Of a stretch of DNA of 64,000 nucleotides, positions 1 through 11,790 are shown piece after piece. The stretch comes from Mytilus galloprovincialis. Lineage: Eukaryota; Mollusca; Bivalvia; Mytilida; Mytilidae. The DNA is taken from contig NC_134846.1 in the NCBI RefSeq assembly GCF_965363235.1, positions 26,422,218-26,486,217 on the forward strand, in the 5' to 3' direction. A program made the position numbers and the translations under genes. The first letter of the stretch is position 1. Every line of letters begins with the position of its first letter. The notes under the pieces are model-generated. The model was given only the letters and a program-made list of their open reading frames with translations. It had not been told where the DNA came from and made no database searches.

Positions 1-291
1 TTTTGCATTTTTTTGTTTTTTTTGAAACATGTTCAGAACTGGCAACATAATTTTGATAAGATATAAACTGCAGTTTAAATAAAATTGTGCAAATTAAGAG
101 ACCCATATTATTTAATTTGAGCTCATTTTATCCTCATACTGGAAAAGCAAGTTTCCTTCTAAGGACCTGCTGTAAATGCAATTTTCAGCAATAGTGCTTT
201 ATAAATGTTCATTTTTCCCCACCATACCTTAATTGAAATAATTCAAACTACTCTTCTAATCTTTCCATGAGTGATTTCCATCACTTTGATT
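1..291. repeat. Dispersed repeat, copy 1 (partner at 40637-40926)
   Basis: Non-coding AT-rich sequence that recurs in the same orientation at 40637-40926. I count about seven differences over roughly 285 bases (about 97 percent identity). The left end is cut by the window edge, so the repeat may be longer. On the right it stops abruptly where a CGACC-family body begins. No inverted ends or coding capacity are visible, so I cannot assign a class. Confidence 0.8.
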
Positions 292-766
292 TTAGAAGTT
301 ACTATTAATTAATATTAATTTTAACCATGACTGTATGACATTTTATATTTTAATATTTTATGATGTATTTAAATGGTTAGTTATTGTTGCAAACTCCATT
401 AGAAATTTGAATTGAGATCATTTTTGGAATAAGGGAAAGGGGGAGGTGAAAAAAAAATTGGGGGGGGGGGGTCAATTTTTCTCATTTCAGATTTCGGAAA
501 TTTAAAAAGAAAATTTCTTTTAATATTTTTTTTTTGAGAGGATTAATATTAAACAGCATTGTGGATTGCTCAAAAGCAAAAAAAAATAATTTTAAGTTCA
601 TTAGACCACATTCATTCTGTGTCGGAAACCTATGCTGTGTCAACTATTTAATCACAATCCAAATTCAGAGCTGTATCAAGCTTGAATGTTGTGTCCATAC
701 TTGCCCCAACTGTCAGGGTTCTACCTCTGCGGTCGTATAAAGCAGCGCCCTGTGGAGCATCAGGTT
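291..766 (+). repeat. CGACC-family element, 3' half
   Basis: The body starts near TTAGAAGTTACTATTAA, carries a short G-run, and ends in the family's right terminus CTGCGGTCGTATAAAGC followed by a small imperfect hairpin and CAGGTT. The same body recurs at 9960-10476, 11491-11790 and 37365-37809. The matching left terminus TATACGACCGCA is absent here, so this copy is partial. Confidence 0.75.
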
Positions 767-1135
767 AAAAGTGAATTGATCTGTATGAAATTTTTTCAGA
801 AGGTTCAATACCACTGAAAGGAAGGTTGGGATTGATCAACCGCTTAGGAATTAGGGGCACAAAAGGGGTTAAAAACAAGAACGTTTCTAGTTTCAGAATA
901 AATAACTTGTGTGTAAGTATTTTGATGTCTCTGAAATTGTACTTCAATGTTTAATACCACAAAAGGAAGGTTGGGATCTATTTTTGGGATGCAATTGCTG
1001 TCAAGCAATCTGTAGTCTAATACCATTGACTCCATGCCCATGCCCTCACGTCAAGCGATGTGCTCTAAATATTGAGGAACATCTCATATTCTTAAGATTG
1101 TCATGCTTTAAAGGGTAAAAACAAACAAACAGATC
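767..1135 (+). repeat. CGACC-family internal body fragment
   Basis: Contains family phrases such as AAAGGAAGGTTGGGAT and TAGGAATTAGGGGC, each seen many times elsewhere in the window, but neither terminus. It is a decayed internal fragment next to the preceding 3' half. Confidence 0.6.
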
Positions 1136-1199
1136 GAATTTAAACAAATTTCCTATAATTTTCTTCTCATAATCTTAATGTTTTGATATTTCCCTTTTT

Positions 1200-2826
1200 A
1201 GCTCACCTTTCCAAAAGGAAATGTGAGCTTTTGCCATCACTTGGCGTCCTTCCGTCGTCCGTCCATCGTCATTGTCGTCGTAAACTATTTCAAAGATCTT
1301 CTCCTCTGAAACTACTGAACCAATTCAAACCAAACTTCATCTGATTGATTCCTAGGGTATCTAGAATAAAGTTTGTGTTTTAATTCCCATTTCATCAAAA
1401 ATCATGGCCTCCATGGCTAAAAATAGAACATAGGGGTAAAATGCAGTTTTTAGCTTATAACTCAAAAACCAAAGCATTTAGAGCAAATCTGACATGGGGT
1501 AAAATTGTTTATAAGGTCAAGATCTATCTGCCCTGAAATTTTCAGATGAATCAGACAACCCGTTGTTATGTTGCTGCCCCTGAATTGGTAATTTTAAGGA
1601 AATTTTGCTGTTTTTGGTTATTATCATGAATATTATTATAGATAGAGATAAACTGTAAACAGCAAAAATGTTCAGCAAAGTAAGATTTACAAATAAGTCA
1701 ACTTGACCGAAATGGCCCTTTATAGGTTGCACTTTGTAAATACAGCTGTTTCTCAAAACACGCCTCTTTTGGGGAGTTATTGAATATTCATAGAAAATTG
1801 ATTTTGTTTACATACTGGTTCCCAGTTATGCTCTCTGTGTTCCATATCACAGAGACAGAACTTGGGAATGTTACCAGTAAATAAACACGTGCATATTGTT
1901 TACATTGAAATCTGTGGTAACCTTTCATTCGAGGTAGGGGTCGTTAAGAAAATTAGTGTAAGTTTAAACTCTGAGAAGTTCAGGGCATATAAACGTTGAA
2001 AATATGCCGCACAGCCCTATATTTTGACCTTTGAAAAAAATTGTGGTGCATATGAACTTTCAATTCTAGGATAAGATTTTTTTCAAAACTTCATAGTAAA
2101 AGTGGTACAGTTTTAGCCGTAAAAGGAGTTCCTATGGGAAATTGCATTGTCAATATTTACAGAAATGCAACCTATAGTCAATTGTTAACCATTTTCCGTA
2201 AATCTTAGTCATCTTTTACAAAAATCTTCTCCTCTGAAACTACTTGGCCAAATTTAACCAAACATGGCCAAAATCATTATAAAGGGTATCTAATTTAAAA
2301 TTTTGTCCGGTGACCCGGCTAACCAACCAAGATGGCCGCCATGGCTAAAAATAGAACATAGGGGTAAAATGCAGTTTTTAGCTTATAACTCACAAACCAA
2401 AGCATTTAGAGCAAATCTGACATGGGTTAAAACTGTTTATCAGGTCAAGATCTATCTGCCCTGAAATTTTCAGATGATTCGGACAACCCGTTGTTGGGTT
2501 GCTGCCCCTGAATTGGTAATTTTAAGGAAATTTTGCTGTTTTTGGTTATTATCTTGAATATTATTATAGATGTAGATAAACTGTAAACAGCAATAATGTA
2601 ATGATTGGGGTATACAATGTTTTTTTATACTTTCATCCTAAATTATATTATGAACACGAGACAAACGAGACATTTCAGTGTGTCCACTCTTGTTTTTGCT
2701 TTTGAAGAAGATATGACGGAATCGAAGAACCATTTATATAAATTGAAAACCCAAAATAATCATTCATGGAAGATTTAAGCCAAAAATTTAAGGTGAGCGA
2801 TTCAGGCTCTTGAGAGCCTCTTGTTT
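1200..2826 (+). mobile_element. GCTCAC-family non-autonomous element (HINE-like)
   Basis: Starts with a stem-loop in which AGCTCAC pairs with GTGAGCT around TTTCC/GGAAA, followed by a GTCC/GTCGTC-rich stretch. The far end at about 2791-2826 repeats the arm as AAGGTGAGC and then has a perfect hairpin, GGCTC-TTGA-GAGCC. Inside, a block of about 280 bp occurs twice as a direct repeat (1390-1665 and 2338-2600). It has no coding capacity. The layout matches CvE/MgE/DINE-1-type elements; assignment to the Helentron-associated group is inference. Confidence 0.7.
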
Positions 2827-3689
2827 TTTTATATATGCGTGTTTTTTCTAATTATATGTCACCGTTATGAAACTGTTATTCGATATTGAACTTCCATAAA
2901 GAAATGGAGAACCATCTAGGTCGTTTGATTAATATTTAATATATGTCCTTGCTACAAATCACAAGTCTATGATTTGTTTAGGTCTGGGCATGCATATAGT
3001 TTTCTTGACCTCCAGAGGTATCAGACTGAATGGTTGCTCTATCTGGATTCCCCACTCCATTGATTAATTTGAAACTCAACAGATCATTTCTATGTCTGTC
3101 TGCTATTGAGGGTTATTGTTGTTGCATAATTTTAAATCATGTGCAACATTTAAATTTTTAAAAATGTAGTCAAAAACGTAGAGGTGTAACTAGAACATCC
3201 CTTTAGCCGAAATGAAGTCTTCCATATTATCGCTTCGAGTTATTACTTCTGTCAATGTTAGAATCAAAATATGAAGATACGTCGAAAAAAATTAACCCGT
3301 TCTGTCAATAGACGTTGAATTATTTTAAAAGCGATGGCAATTTAAAGAGAGGAATGTGTATGGAAAGGAGTCGTGCCCACTGACTTAAAAACAAATTAAA
3401 TATTTAATGAATTAATATTAGAAATGGGGTTCCTCTTAGAACTCATGTAAAAAAATTAAGTGATGAGGTACGAAGTGAGATACCTTCTCTCACTTTCAGT
3501 GACTGCTGTGGAAAGTAAACTTGGAATTGATAGTACAAAAATAAAATACAATAATAACATTGTTCACACACTTGTATCGAGGATTGGCTATTTTTTAAAG
3601 TTGAAAATCTATTCAGATTACGTAAATTAATAAGAGAACACAGGTACATTTTACATGTGCAGTTGAATTATTTTTAAGAATCATACTAA
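2827..3689. other. Non-coding stretch, nothing recognised
   Basis: AT-rich sequence with no convincing ORF, splice-bounded exon, inverted ends or match to other parts of the window. Confidence 0.5.
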
Positions 3690-4140
3690 TATCAATGTCC
3701 GTCTGTCTGTCCGTCCATCCATCATCAACATGTTCGACATTAACTCAAAAACGCTTTAACCAATTTGCATAAAACTTTGGTGAATTGTTTAAATCTATTG
3801 ACCTGAGATCCCTTTTTCATTTTTTTTATAAATTTTAGATTTTACGTTTCCTAGTTATGGGGTTTTATTCATTAAAAAAAGGCATGAAAGGTGGATTTTC
3901 CAACTTTCAAGAAATTTTGGTTAATTGTTTATATCTATTGACTCCTTTGGATTTTTATAAATTTTAGATTTTATGTTTCGAGTTGTGCGGTTATATTTAA
4001 AAAAAAATAGGGGGATTTTCCAGTAAATTCGGCCAAAAACTCAAAAATGCTTTCAGCAGTTCTCATGAAACTATAATGAATTGTTGATATCTATTGATGT
4101 TAGCTCCCATTAGAATTTTATTTGTTTATAGTCTGACAAC
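3690..4140 (+). repeat. Degenerate tandem repeat, about 150-bp unit, with GTCTGTCC head
   Basis: Opens with a GTCTGTCCGTCC tract, then repeats a unit built around GAATTGTTTATATCTATTGA and TAAATTTTAGATTTTA about three times. The same unit recurs at 16625-17110. The structure (trinucleotide head, tandem body) resembles the other short elements in the window, but terminal stems are not evident. Confidence 0.65.
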
Positions 4141-4244
4141 AGATTTGCTAGGTATTGCGCAACAGCACAGTGTATTGCACAACAGCAAAGTGTATTGCAC
4201 AACAGCAAGAAATCTTTAATTGAATATAAAAACCTATAATATGT

Positions 4245-4367
4245 CAAAATTCAGACCTGTATCAAGCTTGAATATTGTGTCCATTTTTGCTACAATTGTT
4301 CAGGGTCAGACCTCTGCGGGTGTATCCAGCTGCTCTTAGCGAAGCAGTTTATTTGTAGTTTACGGAC
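4245..4367 (+). repeat. CGACC-family 3' terminus (variant)
   Basis: Contains CTGTATCAAGCTTGAATATT, ACCTCTGCGGGTGTATCC and a terminal hairpin CTGCT-CTTAGCGA-AGCAG. This is a diverged right end of the CGACC family. The preceding 4140-4210 has short direct repeats of GTATTGCACAACAGCA. Confidence 0.7.
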
Positions 4368-4606
4368 AATAACTTGTGTGTAAGTGTATGGATCTCTCTG
4401 ATATTATACCACAAGATTCCATATCACAAAGGGAAGGCTGGTGTTGAGTTTGGGGGTCATTGTCCCAAACATGCAGGAATTAGGGGCCAAAAAGGGCCAA
4501 AAAGAAACATTTTTTCTAGTTTCAAGACTGAAATTGTACTACAATGTTCCATACTTCAAAGGTTGTGATTGAGCTTGGGGGTAATTGCTCCAAGGGGTGT
4601 TGTGAA

Positions 4607-5470
4607 TTTTTATACGACCGCAAAAAATTTTGTAGTCGTATATTGGTATCACGTCGTCATCGGCGGCGGCTTTGTCGTCAGCTTCGTCCAAAGACGGATG
4701 GTTTCCGGATAATAACTTTAGTATAAGTAAATAGAAATCAATAAAATTTTAACACAATGTTTATAACCACAAAAGGAAGCTTGGGATTGATTTATGGGGT
4801 TATGGTCCCTAAGGTTTAGGAATTAGGGACCCAAAGGGGCCCAAAACAAGCATTTATCTAGTGTCAGGACAAAAATTGTGTATAAGTATTTCAATTGTTC
4901 TGAAAGTGTACCACACTGTTTAATACCCTAAGTAGAAGGTTGGGATATATTTTATGGATTATGGGGCAAACAGTCTAGGAATAAAGGGCCAAAAAGAGGG
5001 AAAAAAACAAGCATTTTTGTAGTTTCAAGACAATAAATTGGAGTTATCTTTCTTTGTCCAGAATGGTTGTTGAATCACCTAAAACCAATGCTTTATGAAA
5101 TCTTCTTAAAAAATTGGAGTTATCTTTCTTTGTCCAGAATAGTAGTTGAATCAACTTAAATCAATGCTATATACAATATACAATGCAATATTTACTTTGC
5201 TACCAACTGATAAATTAAAGCAGTCTTTACCATTCAGTGATTACAAGCACTTTGATTAACATTCTAGGGTTATGCCCCTTTACAAACGGAAAAATTGAAA
5301 AAAAATTTAGTTTCTGTTCTATTATCTTAGGTTTGTCTCAACTAAATTTAATGAAATGTGTATACAATGCTTATTAACTCTAAAATCAGTTTAAGTTCAA
5401 TTTTTGGCAGCTTCACTTTTACAGTTCTTGAGTTATGTCCCTTTATAATGTTTTATGCTAGCGGAGGCAT
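4607..5470 (+). repeat. CGACC-family element, 5' portion
   Basis: Left terminus TATACGACCGCAA folds on GTAGTCGTATA, followed by a GTC/GGC-rich segment and the typical body with repeated TAGGAATTAGGG motifs. It ends near GCTAGCGGAGGCATCATC without the usual right terminus. The body around 5160-5240 is the intact counterpart of the site split by the LINE at 31869-37040. Confidence 0.75.
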
Positions 5471-5477
5471 CATCGGG

Positions 5478-5565
5478 GTCAGACCCATAATCCGACAGTC
5501 CCATAATCCGATAGTCCGACAGTCTTATAATCCGACAGCCGATAGTCCGACGCACAGTCACTTGT
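5478..5565. repeat. Iterated ATAATCCGACAGTC motif
   Basis: About five tandem, slightly varied copies of ATAATCCGAYAGTC within about 85 bp. No partner array in inverse orientation was found nearby. It may be the end of a small element or an expanded binding-site cluster. Confidence 0.7.
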
Positions 5566-5584
5566 CCCTGTAAATTGATTTTTT

Positions 5585-5815
5585 TTACACAAAAAAATAT
5601 TGTGTCAAATCGATAAATATGACGTCTTCATACCTTGTAAACTGACCCGTATCCTCATTCCTGCGGGTGTGATCTGAGAAAAATAGATAACCCGGGATAT
5701 CTTTTTCACCTGGATTCAGAGCCTTCAGACTGATATCATATTGATTGCAATACCGGTAAATTCGTAATTCTCTGGTCTTGGACAAGAAGTTCACCTACAT
5801 GTAGCTGTATAAACT
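5585..5815 (-). repeat. Old interspersed repeat (related copy at 56585-56825)
   Basis: Shares order and short blocks such as ACTGACCCGTATCCT and GACAAGAAGTT with 56585-56825, at clearly lower identity than the other repeat pairs. Read on the - strand it is open for about 69 codons, but both copies drift without coding conservation that I can see. The class is unknown. Confidence 0.5.
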
Positions 5816-6760
5816 CAAATTAACTAAACCATTCAGTGCATGGCTTCACTTGACAGCTTTGGTGTCAAACGCACTGCCGATTAATAGTCATTACCTAAGG
5901 CTTTATGTCGTTAATAATTGTGTCTTGCAAGGTTGTTTTAAAATAGTAATTTGAGTTATTTCACCTTTTATTCACCTTTCACAATACACTCCTTCAACTT
6001 ATGTTTTTATCTTTATTTAAAAAAATTAAAGCTAGAATAAATTGAATGCAAAAACATATCAGAACAAGAATGTGTCCCAAGTGCAATTTATAACTTCTAT
6101 GTCATTCAATCCGATGCCGCTCAGACGAATAACGGTAAAATAATACATGTGACATATATGACATTCTACCTCATATGTTACATAAACGCCCATGCGCATG
6201 TGTGCAAACTAACTAGATTATATTTCATTTTTAAATTAGATGAGCAGGAATGGAATCTTATTTTAATGACATTATCAATTTGTTCAAACAATACAGGATA
6301 TAATTTTTTATCCAATTAAACTGCGCATGATTCTATTTTTTTAAATTTTACAAACTGCTTGCGTTTCAATATTATATTAATAAGCTTACGGTATGGGATT
6401 AATTCCATATAGGGTGAGAGCGAAGCTCGAATCCTCATATGGAAATTACTGACCCCTAAAGACTGTTTTACAAAAGGATGGAACTGTTTTATTTTCAAAG
6501 GCGTGTTATAGTGATATCTGTCATGTTACGATGTACGGATTTCGACTCTCACCGGTTAATTTCTTCTTTTACATGTGCTTTTTAAACTTCCTGTTGAAAC
6601 ATCGCAAGTTTCAAAATTGTTTTTTAAGTGAATTAAACTTATTTTAACAATCATGAAGCGTTCTAGAATCATTTTCAAGCAGTTTCTACTCCTGTTTGAT
6701 GATAGAAAACAGGTTTTCTCAAGAAAATACAGCAAACGATCGCAGAGGATTTGAAATGTA
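5816..6760. other. Non-coding stretch with one palindromic segment
   Basis: Mostly unclassified AT-rich DNA. At 6389-6470 a segment with CCATATAGGGTGAGAGCG and a reverse-oriented CCTCATATGG forms an imperfect palindrome. The same CATATGGGGTGAGAGCGAA phrase occurs at 20787-20805. Confidence 0.5.
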
Positions 6761-7437
6761 CAAGTCAAATCGGCACCTGGTTAAATCGGCATGTAGTCAA
6801 ATCGGCACCTATTTTAAGTCAATTCGGCATCCAATAATATTTGTTATAACATTTTTTATTCAATTAATTAATAACTTTTACCAAGTACATAGTTATTATG
6901 TTGTTGTGTATAAAGGTCAACAACGAAACCCTAACCCAAGCTGTTGTTTTGAGACAATTAGAAAAATAAAATGGAAAACTATGAGTGAGTCCCTTTCAAT
7001 AAATCAAACTTTCATGCCAAATAATTAGCAAATTTAAGGTGTTTTTTTCAGGAAAGTTTAAACAGCATTAAACCATTAATCCTGTAAAATGCTCAACTGG
7101 TTAAAAAATGCATAAAAAATATCCAATACCGTTAATTCCTAAATATACCTCATATATATAATTAAAAATACACATTTAGTTGGAGAAAAATAAATATATA
7201 CAAAATGTACATGAACCCCTAAAAATGTGAAAGTTAATATTTTTGGACAATCCCTTCTTTAGGTATTTAACCCTTTTTGCTTAAATACTGAAAAAAAAAT
7301 CTGGCAACCCCTTTCTTATTTTTACTCCTTTTGCTTAAAATACTGTTAAAAATATATATTTAACATGGGTGACGAATTGACTATATCAGGTGTCAATTTA
7401 ACCAGGTACCGATTTGACCAGGTGCCATTTTGACTAG
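6761..7437. mobile_element. Short element with inverted ends of iterated AAATCGGCACC motifs
   Basis: Left end: AAGTCAAATCGGCACC, then TTAAATCGGCA, then GTCAAATCGGCACC. Right end: the complementary series (ACCAGGTACCGATTTGACC, AGGTGCCATTTTGACT). The two ends thus form inverted repeats built from three iterations of one motif, about 677 bp apart. There is no ORF. TTTGAAAT occurs a few bases outside both ends and may be a target duplication, but the spacing is not exact. Confidence 0.65.
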
Positions 7438-8134
7438 AATTCTTTGAAATTACCTGAGTTTCATTAGACCTTTGATAACAGTAACAAAAAGATTATTTAT
7501 CTAAAATTTTGTGGGAGAAGGGGGTTTGGACTGTGTACCAGTGAGAAATATACAAGCCTTTCTACGGTATTTATTTGTACAATTCAGGTAGTCTTGACCT
7601 ATTCATTTGTTTTTGGGGAAAGACGGCGTCAAGCCGTCAATTCCCTAATGGGGTTGGCCAGAGTATCATTCCCTCACGTCAATCATTTTGTTTTGATAGT
7701 TTGGAAACCCCCTCAAAATGTCATACTGAAATTGATGACAAGGAGAACAGATTTACTTTAAATACATTTTTTACACATTTCCCTTCCGTTTCTCGTGAAA
7801 TTATCGTATATTGAGCTTTCCCTTACACTACATACGTTTCTTTTACAGTCCGGAAAAATCAGTATTACGAAATATTCTAAATATATCTAACCTAGTGATG
7901 TCATTGTAGGAATGCCACACATGGATATCTTTTATTCATTATAAAAACCAGTCACAGTATTTGAATACCAATTTAAAATCCGTATTTGTTAAATTTAAAC
8001 CTAATGATGTTTGCTGTAGTGTAGATCATTCACACACCAACATGCAATGCTTTAATCTGAGGCTATAATCAGATAACTTGTAGGTCAACTTTCGCGGTAA
8101 ACAATGTCAATGGGGATACATGATATTGGGGAGA
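7438..8134. other. Non-coding, with conserved GACGGC stem-loop
   Basis: Unclassified sequence except 7615-7695, where GGGGAAAGACGGC pairs with GCCGTCAATTCCC. The same stem-loop with the same downstream phrase (TGGCCAGA...CTCACGTCA) is at 19048-19125, so it is an end of another interspersed repeat family. Confidence 0.55.
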
Positions 8135-8350
8135 GAAACGACAGTTGTCATTGTTTCTGTAAAGTTCTGTTTTTAGAATCTTCCTCCAATTCAGGAGCAC
8201 CTCCATTGGTGAGTAATTATACACTAAAATCAAAGTAAATGTTTCTGAACACTTAAGATGTGACATTTAGTATATGATAAGTAGTCTTCTATATAATAAA
8301 AATTTGTGTACCAACATAATTATTGAAATGGTTAAAAAGAAAAATTAAAA
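8135..8350. repeat. Direct repeat flanking a CGACC element, left copy
   Basis: Matches 10497-10735 in the same orientation, with shared blocks such as TTTTTAGAATCTT and CAACATAATTATTG. The pair brackets the CGACC element at 8365-10476. Identity is visibly lower than for the young repeats here. Non-coding. Confidence 0.65.
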
Positions 8351-8364
8351 AAATTAAATGTTGC

Positions 8365-8426
8365 TTTTTATACGACCGCAAAATTTGAAAAATTTTTCGT
8401 CGTATATTGCTATCACGTTGGCGTCG

Positions 8427-8467
<41 letters not shown>

Positions 8468-10476
8468 CGGCGTCCGAATACTTTTAGTTTTCGCACTCTA
8501 ACTTTAGTAAAAGTGAATGGAAATCTATGAAATTTTAACACAAGGTTTATGACCACAAAAGGAAGGTTGGTATTGATTTTGGGAGTTTTGGTCCCAACAT
8601 TTTAGGAATTAGGGGCCAAAAAGGGCCCAAATAAGCATTTTCTTGGTTTTCGCACTATAACTTTAGTTTAAGTTAATAGAAATCTATGAAATTTTGACAC
8701 AAGGTTTATGACCACAAAAGAACGGTTGGGATTGATTTTGGGAGTTTAGGTTTCAACAGTTTAGGAATTAGGGGCCAAAAAAGGGCCCAAATAAGCATTA
8801 TTCTTGGTTTTCGCACAATAACTTTAGTTTAAGTAAATAGAAATCAATGAAATTTAAACACAATGTTAATGACTACAAAAGGAAGGTTGGTATTGATTTT
8901 GGGAGTTTAGGTCCCAACAGTTTAGGAATTAGGGGCCAAAAAGGGACCCAAATAAGCATTTTTCTTGGTTTTCGCACCATAACGTTAGTATAAGTAAATA
9001 GAAATCTATGAAATTTAAACACAAGGTTTATGACCATAAAAGGAAGGTTGGTATTGATTTTGGGAGTTTTGGTCCCAACAGAATAAGGGGCCCAAAGGGT
9101 CCAAAATTAAACTTTGTTTGATTTCATCCAAATTGAATAATTGGGGTTCTTTGATATGCCGAATCTAACTGTCATGACTGTGTATGTAGATTCTTAACTT
9201 TTGGTCCCGTTTTCAAATTGGTCTACATTAAGGTCCAAAGGGTCCAAAATTAAACTTAGTTTGATTTTGACAAAAAATGAATCAGTTAGGTTCTTTGATA
9301 TGCTGAATCTAAAAATGTACTTAGATTCTTGATTATTGGCCCAGTTTTCAAGTTGGTCCAAATCGGGGTCCAAAATTCAACTTTGTTTGATTTCATCAAA
9401 AATTGAATAAATGGGGTTCTTTGATATACCAAATCTAACTGTGTATGTTGATTCTTAATTTTTGGTCCTGTTTTCAAATTGGTCTACACTAAAGTCCAAA
9501 GGGTCCAAAATTAAACTTGTCTGATTTCAACAAAAATTGAAATCTTGGGGTTCTTTGATATGCTGAATCCAAAAATGTACTTAGATTTTTTATTATGGGC
9601 CCAGTTTTCAAGTTGGTCCAAATCAGGATCTAAAATTATTATATTAAGTGTTGTGCAATAGCAAGTCTTTTCAATTGCACAGTATTGCGCAATGGCAAGA
9701 AATATCTAATTGCACAATATTGTGAAATAGCAAATTTTTTTTTAATTAGAGTTATCTTTCTTTGTCCAGAATAGTAAGCAAGAAATATCTAATTGCAAAA
9801 TATTGTGCAATAGCAAGATTTTTTTTTAATTGGAGTTATCTTTCTTTGTCCAGAATCAACTTAAATCTTTGTTATATACAATATACAATGTATATTCACT
9901 TTTTACTACCAACTGATAAATTAAAATAATCTTTACCATTCAGTGATAACAAGCACTTTATTTTACATTTTAATATTTTATGATGTATTTAAAAGAGTAG
10001 TTATTGTTGCAAACTCCATTAGAAATTTGAATTGATATCAGTTTTGGAAAAAGGGAAACGGGGATGTGAAAAAAAAGGGGGGGGGGTTAAATTTTTCTCA
10101 TTTCATATTTCATAAATAAAAAGAAAATTTCTTCAAACATTTTTTTGAGAGGATTAATATTCAACAGCATAGTGAATTGCTCAAAGGCAAAAAAAAACTT
10201 TTAAGTTCATTAGACCACATTCATTCTGTGTCAGAAACCTATGCTGTGTCAACTATTTAATTTTAGATTTAAAAAGTTTGAAGAAGAAATCTTTAATTGA
10301 TTTGTAAAATCTTGACATTTGTTTTGTGTAAAAAAAACCCATGTAATGTCAAAAATTTGATCACAATCCAAATTCAGAGCTGTATCACACTTGAATGTTT
10401 TGTCCATACTTGCCCCAACTGTTCAGGGTTCGACCTCTGCGGTCGTATAAAGCTGCGCCCTGCGGAGCACCTGGTT
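8365..10476 (+). mobile_element. CGACC-family element, long copy with both termini
   Basis: The most complete copy in the window. Left end TATACGACCGCA folds onto TCGTCGTATA (8369-8406), then a pure GTC run at about 8421-8468. The body is four or so tandem blocks of about 175 bp, each with GTTTATGACCACAAAAGGAA and TTAGGAATTAGGGGCC, then a second block type with TTCTTTGATATGCTGAATC. The right end is CTGCGGTCGTATAAAGC plus a small imperfect hairpin and CTGGTT. The 12-bp TATACGACCGCA is thus inverted between the two ends. There is no coding capacity. I infer a Helentron-associated (HINE-like) non-autonomous element. Confidence 0.75.
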
Positions 10477-10496
10477 GTAGTTTATACCTATTGAGA

Positions 10497-10735
10497 TTGG
10501 GAAGAGCAACTCCAGTTTTCATTCTTTCTGTAAAGTTATGTTTTTAGAATCTTTCTCCAATTAAGGAGCGCCTCAATTGATGAGTAATTACCCACTAAAA
10601 TGAAAGGTAATGTATCTGAACATTAAAAATGTCACATTAAGTATATATAATAAGTAGTCATCAATTAAAAAATAATTTTGCGTATCAACATAATTATTGT
10701 AGTGGTCATTTTTTTTCATTTTTTTTTTAAAATAT
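10497..10735. repeat. Direct repeat flanking a CGACC element, right copy
   Basis: Partner of 8135-8350. Together they suggest either a local duplication of the insertion site or a shared tail carried by the element. Confidence 0.65.
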
Positions 10736-11490
10736 TGCTTTTTGTAGTTTAAAGCTATTTATTCATGAATTTTACAGATATATCAAAATGTGGGATCTGG
10801 AAACAAACTTCACACAGCTTATATCAATCATATTTGATTTTATAAGTACATGTATCACTGTGATGAGAGTTGTAACTGGGAACTTTATTAATGGAAAATA
10901 AAACTGAATAGATTTTTCAGTCCTCACTTTCTTGAGAATACTGTCACAACAAATTGAGAATGGTCTTAGCCTGCCGTTCAGTTGTACACAATTAAAATTC
11001 TAAAATATATTGTAGTAGTTGTTAAATTCAATTGAATTTAAGATAATTAACTCCCAACTGTAATCAAATGTTTTGATTTAGAAAGTGCAGATCTCATTGG
11101 TCCAAATTGTCTCTATGATGAATTCTTGACTAAGGAAATGAAATAACAATAAACAACAATTAGTTTCATTATTGTTAGCCTTTCTATATGTTCTAGCTGT
11201 TCTTTTGCTCATTCTTTGTATGTAGACTATCAAAAGATACCCCCCTAACAATTGAAACAATGGCCGTCTCTTCCCTTAGAGCTCTTCGGCTCTTTGATTT
11301 AAAAAAAACCAGCCAGTTGTCATCTTCACTTCACACACACACACATACAGGAATATCAATTATATGCTTACGAGACATGTTGCCTTGTTAAACTAATTAC
11401 GGTATGTGAAAATCAAGACTTGCATAAAAAATATCCCAATATTAGAGACAGTGGCGTCATTTTTCCTCAGAGCTTTCAGCTCTTTGATTA
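10736..11490. other. Non-coding, with two solo element hairpins and a CA run
   Basis: Two similar ends, AGAGCTCTTCGGCTCTTTGA (about 11279-11298) and AGAGCTTTCAGCTCTTTGA (about 11470-11488), look like right-terminal hairpins of short elements of the GCTCAC type. A short CA microsatellite is at 11330-11346. A 40-codon open stretch near 10780 has no supporting splice or homology evidence. Confidence 0.45.
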
Positions 11491-11790
11491 AGAAGTTACT
11501 ATTAACTTATATTAATTTTAACCATGACTGTATGCATTTTATATTTTATGATGTATTTAAATGAGTAGTTATTGTTGAAAACCCCATTAGAAATTTGAAT
11601 TGAGATCATTTTTGGAATAAGGGAAAGGGGGAGGTGAACAAAAATTGGTGGGGGTCAGTTTTTCTCATTTCAGATTTCAGAAATTAAAAAGAAAATTTCT
11701 TCAAATATTTGTTTTGAGGCAAATAATATTCAACAGCATAGTCACAGTATTGCTCAAAAGCAAAAAAATAAAATTGTTTAGTTTATTAGA
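11491..11790 (+). repeat. CGACC-family body fragment
   Basis: Same TTACTATTAA...GGGGGTCA...CAACAGCATAGT body as 291-640 and 37365-37640, without either terminus. Confidence 0.65.

Noticed and set aside
8421-8468. GTC run as an independent microsatellite
   Set aside because: It occupies the same position after the stem-loop in nearly every CGACC copy, so it is part of the element's head.
9286-9477. 63-codon - strand open frame with PKIKNQHTQLDLVYQRTPF-like text, repeated at 63393-63656
   Set aside because: It is a chance reading of the tandem TTTGATATGCTGAATC blocks of the CGACC family; its resemblance between copies is repeat homology, not coding conservation.
10780-10903. 40-codon open stretch beginning YIKMWDLETNFTQLI after a TTTACAG
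   Set aside because: The acceptor-like TTTACAG is weak, no donor or stop context supports an exon, and I recognise no protein.
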